Counted from the stretch's first letter, positions 1 through 8,422 are shown. The stretch is 10,903 nucleotides of DNA from Bacteroidota bacterium (GCA_023381535.1 JAMCSN010000056.1:1-10903); one strand, 5' to 3'. The notes: generated by a model not told the origin, from the letters alone. Translations and numbers: made by a program.

Positions 1-76
1 ATGCTCGTCAATCTTTTTTTATATGTTTGTAGCGTAATTTATATCATTTACTTGTGAAAGACGATTTGAAACTCGA

Positions 77-1312
77 ATGACTAACGATTTATTAATATTG
101 TTGATTTTGCTCGTGCTGAGCGCATTTTTTTCTTCGGCCGAGATCGCATTTATCGTCGCGAACAAAATCAAAATTGAGGTGAGAGCACGGAAAAACAATC
201 TGTATGCGATCAATGCAAGATATTTTCTAAATCATCCCGATAAATTCTTTTCCACTATTTTAATTTCGGATAACGTGGTGAATATTACGTTCGCTTCTCT
301 AAGTTCTATTTTTTTGTTAAGCATGTTCGGTCTGCATGAATTTGAAATACTTCTCATCAACACATCGTTAATCCTTATCTTCGGTGAGTTAGTGCCTAAA
401 TTTCTCGGAAGAGAACTTGCCGATAGTCTGGTTCTCTTTGCGTCGGTACCGTTGAGACTTCTTACTTTCGTGCTGTATCCGTTTGTGAAATCAATCTCGA
501 CAATTTCTAAAGTGTTAAGCCGAACCAATCACAAGGAAGAAGAGGGGATGATGCAAGTTTTTGATAAGGAAGATATTCAGAATTTGATAGAAGAAAGTTC
601 TGTTGCCGGCAAAATGGATGAAGAACAATCCGACATCATTAATAAAGTGATTGATATACGCGAGCAGCGCGTTTACGAGGCAATGACGCCGCGAACCGAT
701 ATTGTCGGTGTAGAAGTTACAAACTCATACGAAGAAGTGCTGAGCAAGTTTATCGAATCCGGCTACTCCAAACTTGTAGTGTACGAAGACAATCTAGACA
801 ACATTAAAGGGATTGTTTTCAATAAAGATATTTTCAAGCCGCAGCAAGAACTCCAACAGTTAATACGTGAAGTTGTATTCGTACCGGAAACCAAGAAGAG
901 TTTGGAAATGCTGAATGAGTTCCTCGATAAACAATTTTCGTTTGCAATTGTCGTTGATGAATTCGGCGGTACCGCGGGCATTCTAACCATTGAGGATTTA
1001 ATCGAAGAACTCTTCGGCGAAATCAGAGACGAATTTGACGACGTGAACGAAAAAGTTGCAAAGAAGATTGACGCGAACGCTTATTTGTTGAATGGGAAAG
1101 TTGAAATAGATTATCTGAACGAAGAACTCGAACTGAAAATTCAAGAAGGGGATTACGCCACGATTGCCGGTTATGTAACGTGCAAGCTTGGGCGCATTCC
1201 GATGAAAGGGGAATCTTTTAAGATCGACAATTTCTCGATTCAGATACTCAAGTCGGACAAAACCAAAATTGATCTGCTAAAACTGAACATTGTGCAGGAA
1301 CCGCTGGATTGA
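77..1312 (+). CDS. CNNM/CBS-domain membrane protein (HlyC/CorC 'hemolysin' family)
   Basis: A 411-residue inner-membrane protein with the full CNNM architecture. Residues 1-145 form the DUF21/CNNM membrane domain, with hydrophobic segments near 4-24, 60-82, 91-110 and 117-142, the SSAEIA motif at 19-24 and GELVPK at 103-108. A tandem CBS pair spans about 203-320 and contains MTPRTDIV (203-210) and FGGTAGILTIEDLIEELFGE (296-315). The CorC/HlyC C-terminal domain is at about 333-408. Relatives are linked to Mg2+/Co2+ export, and in Bacteroidota the paralogue GldE is associated with gliding, so the 'hemolysin' name is historical. The ATG at 77 is the first start after an in-frame TAA at 35-37, and no clear Shine-Dalgarno precedes it. 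The family is certain; the transported ion and the GldE role are not. Confidence 0.93.
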   Translation: MTNDLLILLILLVLSAFFSSAEIAFIVANKIKIEVRARKNNLYAINARYFLNHPDKFFSTILISDNVVNITFASLSSIFLLSMFGLHEFEILLINTSLILIFGELVPKFLGRELADSLVLFASVPLRLLTFVLYPFVKSISTISKVLSRTNHKEEEGMMQVFDKEDIQNLIEESSVAGKMDEEQSDIINKVIDIREQRVYEAMTPRTDIVGVEVTNSYEEVLSKFIESGYSKLVVYEDNLDNIKGIVFNKDIFKPQQELQQLIREVVFVPETKKSLEMLNEFLDKQFSFAIVVDEFGGTAGILTIEDLIEELFGEIRDEFDDVNEKVAKKIDANAYLLNGKVEIDYLNEELELKIQEGDYATIAGYVTCKLGRIPMKGESFKIDNFSIQILKSDKTKIDLLKLNIVQEPLD

Positions 1313-1360
1313 ACTTTTTCCTCACTTCTTTGTTAATCAAAATAAATTCATGAAAGATTT

Positions 1361-1711
1361 ATGGGCTTATTAAATTCTTTATTCGGCAGTCGAGAGGATG
1401 AAAATAACCTCGACTCAAACACATTTGAAAAAATGATGAACGAAGATTCTAACGCGGTATTGCTTGATGTTCGGACACATCAAGAATATCAAACCGAGAG
1501 AATTCCGAATTCAATTCTGATAGATATTTATCAACCTACCTTTCTCGACAAAATCCAACGGCTTGAAAAAAATAAAACCTATTACGTTTATTGCCGGAGC
1601 GGACAAAGAAGTCTTACCGCTTGCAAGCATATGAAGCAGCTCGGTTTTGAAAAAGTATTCAACCTCAAACCCGGTATAATGGGTTGGCATGGAGAAATCG
1701 AACAAGATTGA
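1361..1711 (+). CDS. Single-domain rhodanese-like sulfurtransferase
   Basis: A 116-residue cytoplasmic protein made of one rhodanese domain. The LLDVRTHQEY strand/loop is at 34-43, and the active-site loop CRSGQRS places the persulfide-carrying cysteine at residue 78. The C-terminal GIMGWHG segment (105-111) is typical of small GlpE/PspE-type proteins. Family members move sulfane sulfur from thiosulfate or persulfides to acceptors such as cyanide or thiols, and the physiological acceptor cannot be read from sequence. There is no signal peptide. The gene lies 48 bp after the CNNM/CBS gene and 95 bp before tgt on the same strand. Any link to tRNA modification would be guesswork, because queuosine formation needs no sulfur. 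Confidence 0.9.
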   Translation: MGLLNSLFGSREDENNLDSNTFEKMMNEDSNAVLLDVRTHQEYQTERIPNSILIDIYQPTFLDKIQRLEKNKTYYVYCRSGQRSLTACKHMKQLGFEKVFNLKPGIMGWHGEIEQD

Positions 1712-1773
1712 ACAGCAATGCTTTTTTTGTCCAATCAATGCATCCTTCTTAATGGAGAAATTTCCAATTTTAG

Positions 1774-2958
<1,185 letters not shown>

Positions 2959-3285
2959 GTGGAAATACTTTTAGCAATGGCTCCACCGCCCGGCGGCGAA
3001 GGAGGCGGAGGGGGAATGATTAGTACTTTGATAATGTTCGGCGCGATCTTCGCGATCTTTTATTTCATGATTATACGTCCGCAGCAGAAGAGAGCAAAAG
3101 AAAGAGACAAGCTTTTAAAAGCGCTTGAGAAAGGCGATAAGGTAGTTACGAGCGGCGGAATGTACGGAACAATCGCCGGTATCGAGGACAAAACTGTTCT
3201 CATCGATTTCGGTAATAACATTAAGATTAAATTTGATCGCTCGGCAGTTGCAAATATTTTGAAAGATAAAGACGAAAAGAAGTAA
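2959..3285 (+). CDS. yajC: Preprotein translocase accessory subunit YajC
   Basis: A 108-residue single-pass inner-membrane protein that associates with SecDF-YidC at the Sec translocon. A Pro/Gly-rich N-terminus (PPPGGEGGGGG, 8-18) precedes one transmembrane helix at about 20-37, then the hallmark IIRPQQKRAKE and a soluble YajC domain containing GDKVVTSGGMYGTIAGI. The start is GTG, chosen because of the strong Shine-Dalgarno just upstream. It abuts tgt, the usual neighbour. The secD and secF genes that often follow are missing; a foldback repeat and an unrelated speB locus come next, so the classical tgt-yajC-secDF operon is broken here. Confidence 0.95.
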   Translation: MEILLAMAPPPGGEGGGGGMISTLIMFGAIFAIFYFMIIRPQQKRAKERDKLLKALEKGDKVVTSGGMYGTIAGIEDKTVLIDFGNNIKIKFDRSAVANILKDKDEKK

Positions 3286-3299
3286 CCACCTCCTTTGTC

Positions 3300-3419
3300 C
3301 AATGCTGTCAGGTGAGTCTGCAAAATATTTTTTTTATGAACTCAACCCCTGTTTCCCCTTCTCTTTGTAAGAGAAGGGGACTAAGGGGATGAGTTGTATT
3401 TGCAAACATGACAACATTG
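3300..3419. repeat. About 120-bp imperfect foldback element (MITE/REP-like)
   Basis: The intergenic region between yajC and speB folds back on itself over its whole length. The outer arms CAATGCTGTCA (3300-3310) and TGACAACATTG (3409-3419) are complementary at 10 of 11 positions. A second arm pair is GTCTGCAAAATAT (3316-3328) with GTATTTGCAAAC (3396-3407), imperfect with a bulge. The core is the long hairpin at 3339-3395. The left half carries an extra AT-rich stretch (about 3325-3338, with a run of T). No coding capacity and no clear target-site duplication are seen. Long nested inverted repeats in one intergenic gap suggest a non-autonomous palindromic mobile element or a structured RNA. 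It ends 31 bp before the speB start. Only one copy is in this window, so its dispersal is unproven. Confidence 0.65.
3339..3395. repeat. Core hairpin of the foldback element
   Basis: An inner perfect 12-bp stem pairs TCCCCTTCTCTT (3354-3365) with its complement at 3369-3380 around a 3-base loop. It is flanked by CCCCT/AGGGG (3346-3350 with 3384-3388) and AACTCA/TGAGTT (3339-3344 with 3390-3395). That is 23 paired positions in 57 bases. No T-run follows it on the + strand; the T-run lies on the 5' side. It is therefore not a standard yajC terminator, although such a stem could still slow polymerase or protect the mRNA 3' end. Confidence 0.8.
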
Positions 3420-3450
3420 CCACGAGAGAGGATAATGAATAAGTGAATGG

Positions 3451-4341
3451 ATGAAAGAGCTTGGCGTAAAAGAGAATTTTCTCGGTCTCGAAAAAAAATA
3501 TTCGAATTACAAAGATTCGAAGATTGTAATTCTTTCGGCAACGCTGGAAAAAACTGTTACCTACGGAAAAGGTACGGGCAAGGCGCCAAAGGAAATTCTG
3601 AAAGCATCCCGCTTCGTTGAATATTATGATGAGGAACAGAGTCGGGAAATTTGTTTTGAGAAGGGAATATGCACTCTCGATCAACTTAGCTTCCAAAAAC
3701 TTACCGTTGAAAAATCGCTTGCTAAAATTTATTCCGAAGTAAAAAATCATTTAAGCAAAGATAAGTTTGTCGTCACGCTGGGCGGGGAACATTCACTTTC
3801 GTACGGCGCTATCAAAGCCCACCATGAAAAATTTCCCAACCTATCAATTCTTCAGATTGATGCTCATTCAGATCTGCGCGATAGTTATGAAAATTCAAAA
3901 TATTCACACGCTTGCGTGATGGCGAGAGTTTCCGAATTCAATACGAAGATTGTTCAGGTTGGTGTCCGTGCGCAGTCTATTGAGGAGAATGAATTTCGTA
4001 AACAGAAACAGATCAGAACATTTTATTCGCGCGAAATCAAAATGGGAATGTACGGCGACGACTGGCAAGAAATTGTTGCGCGAAACCTAACTGAAAATGT
4101 TTACGTCACTTTTGATCTCGACGGCTTCGATCCTTCAATTTTACCGGCAACCGGCACGCCGGAACCGGGCGGTTTGTTCTGGGATGAAACAATGTATCTG
4201 CTCAAAATAATCGGTCTCGATAAAAACATTGTCGGTTAGGACGTCACGGAATTGGCGCCGTCGAAAGCTCATCCGGCATCAAACTATACGGCGGCAAAGC
4301 TTGTTTATAAAATTCTGAACTATGCTTTCATTAATCGCTAA
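3451..4341 (+). pseudogene. speB: Agmatinase (ureohydrolase family) interrupted by an in-frame TAG at 4237-4239
   Basis: Agmatinase hydrolyses agmatine to putrescine and urea using two Mn2+ ions. All six metal ligands are present: H114 in GGEHS, D137/H139/D141 in DAHSD, and D222/D224 in TFDLDGFDP, followed by GTPEPGG. Codon 263 is TAG, so the uninterrupted frame gives only 262 residues. The same frame continues past it for 33 sense codons (starting DVTELAP) to TAA at 4339-4341, giving about 296 positions, the normal family length. The lost part contains the conserved DxxE motif whose Glu (position 267) corresponds to the guanidinium-binding Glu277 of arginase. The truncated form should therefore be unable to bind substrate even with intact metal ligands. 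No other lesion is seen, so the event is recent, a read-through case, or a base error. The start ATG is the first after an in-frame stop and has no well-placed Shine-Dalgarno. Confidence 0.85.
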
Positions 4342-4412
4342 ACCTTCCTATTGAATTAAAGCATCTTTTTGATTAACTATTCTTCCAAGATTATTCACAT
4401 CTCAGAACAAAC

Positions 4413-5732
4413 ATGAAACGAATTCTATTCTTTTTGTTTTCACTAATTTTTATCTCAGTTAGTTATGCACAACGACCGGTGGTTTATATCGGCAACATAG
4501 ATAGCGAGATCGATCTTGGTCTTGCACCTTACGTTAAAAGGGTGGTTGATGAAGCGGAAAAAAATCATGCAGCGGCAATTATTTTCCATATCAACACTTT
4601 CGGCGGAAGGGTCGATGCAGCTACACAAATTAAAGATGCAATTCTTAACAGCAAGATTAGAACGATTGCATTCGTTGACAAGCGCGCAATATCTGCCGGA
4701 GCTTTGATTGCGCTCTCATGCGAAAAAATTGTTATGTCGCCCGGCTCGTCGATCGGTGCGTCAACGGTTGTCGATCAATCCGGACAGAAGCAATCCGAGA
4801 AATATCAATCGTACATGCGTTCGGAAATGCGCGCGACCGCAGAAAAAAATCATCGCCGTTCCGATATTGCTCAAGCAATGGTTGACGAAAGCATAGTTGT
4901 CCCCGACTTAAACGACGATGCGACTAAACTTGTTACTTTGACTTATGAAGAAGCGGTTAAATACAAAATGGCGGACACGGTTTTGTCCAGCATTGCCGAT
5001 ATTGAAAATGCGTTTGGCTATAAGGACGCTCAAGATGTAACAGTTGGCTCAAATTGGGCGGAAGATTTTGTGAGTTTTCTTAACAACCCGATTGTCTCGT
5101 CAATTCTTATTATCATCGGTCTCGTCGGTATTTTCATGGAAATTAAAATGGGAGTGTGGGGACTTCCGGGAACAGTAGCTGTAATTGCGCTCGCACTTTT
5201 TTTCGGATCGAGCTACATTCTTCAGCTTGCATCCGCAATCGATATCGTGATGTTTGTCGTTGGAGTGATTTTGCTGCTGATTGAAATATTTGTAATACCT
5301 GGATTCGGAATTGCCGGCGTGCTTGGAATCCTTCTCATGATATTCGGATTGTTCCTCAGCCTCGTTTCTGATTTTCAGATGAGAGACTTTTCATTTTTAT
5401 CGATGGCAATAATCCAGTTGGCATCAGTGTTTGTAGCTACCGGCGTATTTATTTTTCTGTTGTCTAAAATACTTCCGAAAACAAATGTATGGAACCGTTT
5501 GATACTGCAAGAAAACATCGGCGACAAATCCGGGTACGCTTCGAAACCAACTCTTGAACATTTGGTTGGTGCTGAAGGCATTGCTTTAACGGATCTTCGT
5601 CCGGCTGGAGCCGCAATAATAAACGGCAATCGTATTGATGTTGTTACAGAAGGAGATTATATAAGCCATGATGCCGCGATTGTAGTAAAATCAGTCGAAG
5701 GTTCTAAAGTGGTTGTTGGAATGAAATCGTAA
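4413..5732 (+). CDS. Long-form NfeD: ClpP-class serine protease fused to NfeD membrane/OB domain
   Basis: A 439-residue membrane protease of the NfeD1b (1510-N) type. A signal peptide ends at SVSYA (cleavage about 19/20). The ClpP/SppA-like domain (about 22-200) has NTFGGRVDAA (61-70), the probable nucleophile Ser94 in AISAGALIAL, and a probable catalytic Lys at K130. These assignments are by analogy with Pyrococcus PH1510 (Ser97/Lys138). Four to five membrane helices lie at about 228-352, followed by a soluble OB-fold NfeD domain (about 375-439). Archaeal relatives cleave the C-terminus of a partner stomatin and are usually encoded beside it; no stomatin/SPFH gene is in this window. The upstream neighbour is the broken speB (71 bp gap), and a hairpin follows the stop. 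Confidence 0.92.
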   Translation: MKRILFFLFSLIFISVSYAQRPVVYIGNIDSEIDLGLAPYVKRVVDEAEKNHAAAIIFHINTFGGRVDAATQIKDAILNSKIRTIAFVDKRAISAGALIALSCEKIVMSPGSSIGASTVVDQSGQKQSEKYQSYMRSEMRATAEKNHRRSDIAQAMVDESIVVPDLNDDATKLVTLTYEEAVKYKMADTVLSSIADIENAFGYKDAQDVTVGSNWAEDFVSFLNNPIVSSILIIIGLVGIFMEIKMGVWGLPGTVAVIALALFFGSSYILQLASAIDIVMFVVGVILLLIEIFVIPGFGIAGVLGILLMIFGLFLSLVSDFQMRDFSFLSMAIIQLASVFVATGVFIFLLSKILPKTNVWNRLILQENIGDKSGYASKPTLEHLVGAEGIALTDLRPAGAAIINGNRIDVVTEGDYISHDAAIVVKSVEGSKVVVGMKS

Positions 5733-5737
5733 GAATC

Positions 5738-5764
5738 GTTGCGCAGATTTTGAGTCTGCGCAAC
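5738..5764. terminator. Hairpin between convergent nfeD and lipoprotein genes
   Basis: A perfect 10-bp stem GTTGCGCAGA / TCTGCGCAAC with a 7-base loop fills the 37-bp gap between the stop codons of two converging genes. No good T-run follows on either strand, so it is a non-canonical bidirectional terminator or a 3'-end stabiliser. Confidence 0.55.
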
Positions 5765-5769
5765 CATGT

Positions 5770-6828
5770 TTATATCAGTTCAATGATGTTTTTGTTCGTT
5801 GTAATATCTTTTCTCGTGGTCTTCTTCGTTTTCTGTGCCGCATCTTTCATTTCAAGCTGAACGTTCATCTCTACTTTAGTCGATGTTTCTGCTCTAATCA
5901 ATTTACCGTTATCAATGTTGAACAGCATAATCCCGCCGCCGCTAATAATCGGATCGGAAAAATTGTAGGTAACACCGCTATCCGTACCTTGTTTGTTCCC
6001 AGTAGCTTTCGCCGAAAGTATCGCGCTGATTTTTGCAGCTCTTGTGCCGTTAACCTTCACGAAATCATCCACTTTGAATTTCGCTGTGTTCTGAAGCTGA
6101 AATACCGCAAGACTGCCGGGATAATTTTTTGTCCAAGTAGAATCTTTTCCGACGGCGTGATTCGGGAGTTCTCTAAAAATTAATTGTGTGATCGGCTTCA
6201 ATGCGGCTTCTGCAATGCTGTTTTTTAATTGTTCCTTTTGTTGAGCGTTCAACTTTTGATTGCTCGGCTGCATCGCATTTAATTTTGCCACCATCTTATC
6301 GAGATTGGAAATATCAACAATGTTGCCGTTGGCATCCAGCTTAACGTTGTACGGCATGTTGGTAATCGTTTCATATTCCATGAACTTTGACTTAATCTCC
6401 GGACTATTATTGGCTTTCGAATCGTAAGTAATTTTTTGTCCATTGTTGTCGGCTTCTATTTTCATGGAAGAAATTGTAACGGAAAGATCGGCGTTCTTAT
6501 CTTTATCAACCTTCAAAACATTGAAATCAAAATTATATGTGGCGGACTGGGTTGATTTACTCTTCAAAGTTGAATCAGCCTGAACGGTTTGATCTGTTGA
6601 TGTCAGCGTTGTCAACTTGTATGAAAACTTGTCGCCCGGTTTGAATTGATATTGAAGCGTTACTTTTTCATTCCCTATGTTAACTTTTTCAAGATTATTG
6701 TAAGCTTCTGTATTGATTAAGTTTTGATTCTGTTTTGCTTCATCTGCTTTTTCACTTTTCTTTGCACACCCTGCAACAAAAACAAAAACGGCAAGCAACA
6801 ACGTGATTTTCAAAATAATATTTTTCAT
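5770..6828 (-). CDS. Putative lipoprotein, DUF6263-like
   Basis: A 352-residue exported protein of unknown function. The N-terminus MKN..(K) is followed by a hydrophobic stretch and a lipobox FVAGC with the lipidated Cys at 21. The next residue is Ala rather than Asp, and a charged/polar linker follows, so the outer membrane is the likely destination. The rest is beta-rich: YQFKPGDKFSYKLTT (about 60-74), then alternating polar/hydrophobic strands, a GGGIMLFNIDNGKLIRAE segment (about 299-316) and a Lys/Thr-rich C-terminus. The pattern recalls DUF6263 proteins, assigned from memory. It lies downstream of ndk on the same strand, but a strong terminator sits only 22 bp before its start codon, so its own promoter or partial read-through is needed. 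A weak AGAGAA precedes the ATG. Confidence 0.85.
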   Translation of the reverse strand: MKNIILKITLLLAVFVFVAGCAKKSEKADEAKQNQNLINTEAYNNLEKVNIGNEKVTLQYQFKPGDKFSYKLTTLTSTDQTVQADSTLKSKSTQSATYNFDFNVLKVDKDKNADLSVTISSMKIEADNNGQKITYDSKANNSPEIKSKFMEYETITNMPYNVKLDANGNIVDISNLDKMVAKLNAMQPSNQKLNAQQKEQLKNSIAEAALKPITQLIFRELPNHAVGKDSTWTKNYPGSLAVFQLQNTAKFKVDDFVKVNGTRAAKISAILSAKATGNKQGTDSGVTYNFSDPIISGGGIMLFNIDNGKLIRAETSTKVEMNVQLEMKDAAQKTKKTTRKDITTNKNIIELI

Positions 6829-6850
6829 TAGGTTCTCTTTTTAGTATTGC

Positions 6851-6877
6851 AAAAAAACTCCCCTCTAAAAAGGGGAG
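6851..6877 (-). terminator. Rho-independent terminator of ndk
   Basis: Read on the minus strand, the stem CTCCCCT / AGGGGAG (7 bp, 6-base loop, 6858-6877) is followed at once by seven T (6851-6857), a textbook intrinsic terminator. It lies 10 bp after the ndk stop and ends 22 bp before the lipoprotein start codon. Confidence 0.85.
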
Positions 6878-6887
6878 CGTTCATAAA

Positions 6888-7322
6888 TTATTTCCAACCG
6901 TTTATTTCGAGAAGTTCTTTGCGTGAAAAGAAGTGAGAAATTTCTTTGGCTGCATTTTCATCGGAATCCGAACCGTGAACGATGTTTTCTTGGATGCTTG
7001 CGGCGTACAATTTGCGAATTGTTCCTTCGGCGGCTTTTGCCGGATCGGTTGCACCGATTAGTTTTCTGAAATCTTCAACAGCATTTTCTTTTTCGAGTGC
7101 TATTGGAACACATGGACCGGAAGTCATATAAACGATCAAGTCCTTGAAGAAAGGACGCGCCTCGTGAACTTCGTAAAATCCTTTCGCGGAATCTTCTGTT
7201 AGTTTTACCATTTTCATACCGAGGACATTAAAGCCCGCTTCTTGTATTTGTGTTATTACTTTACCGATCAGATTTTTCTTCACGCAATCCGGTTTAAGAA
7301 TTGCCAATGTTCTGTTGCTCAA
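6888..7322 (-). CDS. ndk: Nucleoside diphosphate kinase
   Basis: Balances NTP pools by transferring the gamma-phosphate through a phosphohistidine. The 144-residue length is standard. It opens with [11 protein letters not shown] (K10 at the active site), carries R86-K-L-I-G-A-T-D-P-A and R103, and has the catalytic His116 in NIVHGSDS. The start is TTG at 7320-7322: the frame upstream hits a stop after four codons with no ATG or GTG, and GGAG sits six bases before the TTG. It lies 87 bp downstream of sucD on the same strand, separated by an inverted 7-base repeat array, and ends at a clear terminator. The pairing makes sense, since succinyl-CoA synthetase makes ATP or GTP and Ndk redistributes the phosphate. 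Confidence 0.96.
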   Translation of the reverse strand: MSNRTLAILKPDCVKKNLIGKVITQIQEAGFNVLGMKMVKLTEDSAKGFYEVHEARPFFKDLIVYMTSGPCVPIALEKENAVEDFRKLIGATDPAKAAEGTIRKLYAASIQENIVHGSDSDENAAKEISHFFSRKELLEINGWK

Positions 7323-7349
7323 AGTTTTCTCCGTCTATGGTTATTTGTT

Positions 7350-7403
7350 ATTGGTGATTAGTGATTGGTTGAAGTAATTATTTTAATCATATCAATCACT
7401 AAT
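7350..7403. repeat. Inverted array of degenerate 7-base repeats between sucD and ndk
   Basis: ATTGGTG ATTAGTG ATTGGTT (7350-7370) is three tandem copies of a heptamer. The same heptamers recur in inverse orientation at 7385-7409 (minus-strand ATTAGCT ATTAGTG ATTGATA). ATTAGTGATTG (7357-7367) pairs perfectly with CAATCACTAAT (7393-7403), plus two further pairs, around a loop of about 21 bases. The right arm reaches almost to the sucD stop codon. It could be an mRNA processing or attenuation hairpin, or a small dispersed repeat. No T-run follows the stem. Confidence 0.6.
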
Positions 7404-7409
7404 AGCTAA

Positions 7410-8387
7410 TCATTTTTTCTTTTTGACAACTTTCTTAATTACTTTTTTCTTCACCGTTTTCTTAATCGCTTTAGTTTTCTTTGTTGTTTTCTTAACAACT
7501 TTACTTTTGGACTTTTGTAATGCCTTTTGCATCGTTACGCCGATTTCAGCGGGGCTTTCCACAACATGAATACCGGCTTTTTTCATTGCTGCCATTTTTT
7601 CTGCCGCTGTACCTTTTCCGCCAGAAATGATTGCGCCGGCATGACCCATTCTTCTTCCTGGAGGCGCTGTTCTTCCGGCAATAAATCCAACGACAGGTTT
7701 CTTAACATTTTTCTTTATGAACTCGGCAGCTTCTTCTTCGGCGCTTCCGCCAATCTCGCCTATCATTACAATTCCTTCGGTACCGGGATCATCGTTGAAA
7801 AGTTTTATGATGTCGATAAAACGTGAGCCGATAATCGGATCGCCGCCGATGCCGACGCAAGTTGATTGACCGATTTTTAGATCGCTAAGCTGCTTAACGG
7901 CTTCGTAAGTTAATGTACCGCTGCGAGAAACAACTCCAACTTTTCCTTGTTTGTGAATAAATCCAGGCATGATGCCGATCTTTGCTTTACCTGGTGAAAT
8001 TACTCCCGGACAGTTGGGACCGACCAACGTAACGTTTTTCTGTTTGATTGAATTGTAAACTGCGATCATATCTTTAGCGGGAATACCTTCGGTGATGCAA
8101 ACGATGAATTTAATTCCGGCGTTTGCAGATTCAAGAATTGCATCGGCAGCAAATGCGGGAGGAACAAATATTGCGGATGCATCTGCCTTAACAGTTTTTA
8201 CTGCTTCTTCAACCGTGTTAAAGATTGGAACATTTGTGTCTTCAAACTTTTGTCCGCCTTTTCCCGGTGTTACGCCGGCAACGACATTTGTACCGTACTC
8301 AATCATTTGCCTCGTGTGAAACGATCCTTCGCCGCCAGTAATTCCTTGAATAACTACTCGTGTTTTTTTGTCAAGAAGAATGCTCAT
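7410..8387 (-). CDS. sucD: Succinyl-CoA synthetase (ADP/GDP-forming) alpha subunit with lysine-rich tail
   Basis: With SucC it interconverts succinyl-CoA and succinate with substrate-level phosphorylation in the TCA cycle. The CoA-binding Rossmann domain has [15 protein letters not shown] (11-25) and GVTPGKGG (38-45). The ligase domain has [12 protein letters not shown] (123-134), SRSGTLTYE (154-162) and the phosphorylated His249 in [10 protein letters not shown]. Normal SucD ends near residue 289, and here the catalytic part ends at about 291. The last 34 residues are a Lys-rich tail (19 Lys, the rest mostly Val, Thr, Ile and Ser), unlike the canonical enzyme. An AAGGA lies 6 bases before the ATG. 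sucC is not in the window. The gene leads the sucD-ndk run and is divergent from the HEPN/MNT pair. Confidence 0.96.
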   Translation of the reverse strand: MSILLDKKTRVVIQGITGGEGSFHTRQMIEYGTNVVAGVTPGKGGQKFEDTNVPIFNTVEEAVKTVKADASAIFVPPAFAADAILESANAGIKFIVCITEGIPAKDMIAVYNSIKQKNVTLVGPNCPGVISPGKAKIGIMPGFIHKQGKVGVVSRSGTLTYEAVKQLSDLKIGQSTCVGIGGDPIIGSRFIDIIKLFNDDPGTEGIVMIGEIGGSAEEEAAEFIKKNVKKPVVGFIAGRTAPPGRRMGHAGAIISGGKGTAAEKMAAMKKAGIHVVESPAEIGVTMQKALQKSKSKVVKKTTKKTKAIKKTVKKKVIKKVVKKKK

Positions 8388-8422
8388 GTTTATTCCTTGA
8401 TTGATTTCAAAATTTGACTGGA

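Noticed and set aside
1..76. End of an upstream gene at the left edge
   Set aside because: All three plus frames hit stops within 57 bases and none shows a recognisable C-terminus.
19..213. Minus-strand frame with a signal-peptide-like N-terminus
   Set aside because: It lies mostly antisense to the membrane domain of the CNNM/CBS gene, whose hydrophobic codons produce hydrophobic antisense frames. No ribosome site or family resemblance.
1707..1736. Possible terminator after the rhodanese gene (T7 run at about 1722-1728)
   Set aside because: The T-run is present, but only very short or long-range 4-5 bp pairings precede it, not enough for an intrinsic terminator.
3308..3750. Two minus-strand open frames crossing the foldback element and the start of speB
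   Set aside because: Their composition follows the inverted repeat and the antisense of speB. speB has all family motifs on the plus strand, so these are shadows.
4237..4239. TAG read as pyrrolysine in speB
   Set aside because: No supporting element is visible, agmatinases are not known pyrrolysine proteins, and TAG ends another gene in this window (10502-10504).
4369..4397. TTGATT-17-TATTCA as an nfeD promoter
   Set aside because: Both boxes are poor matches and the region is AT-rich, so this is not distinguishable from chance.
7410..7515. Lysine-rich SucD end as a separate histone-like gene or a frameshift product
   Set aside because: It is in frame and continuous with sucD, has no separate start signal, and ends in a stop codon in the same frame.
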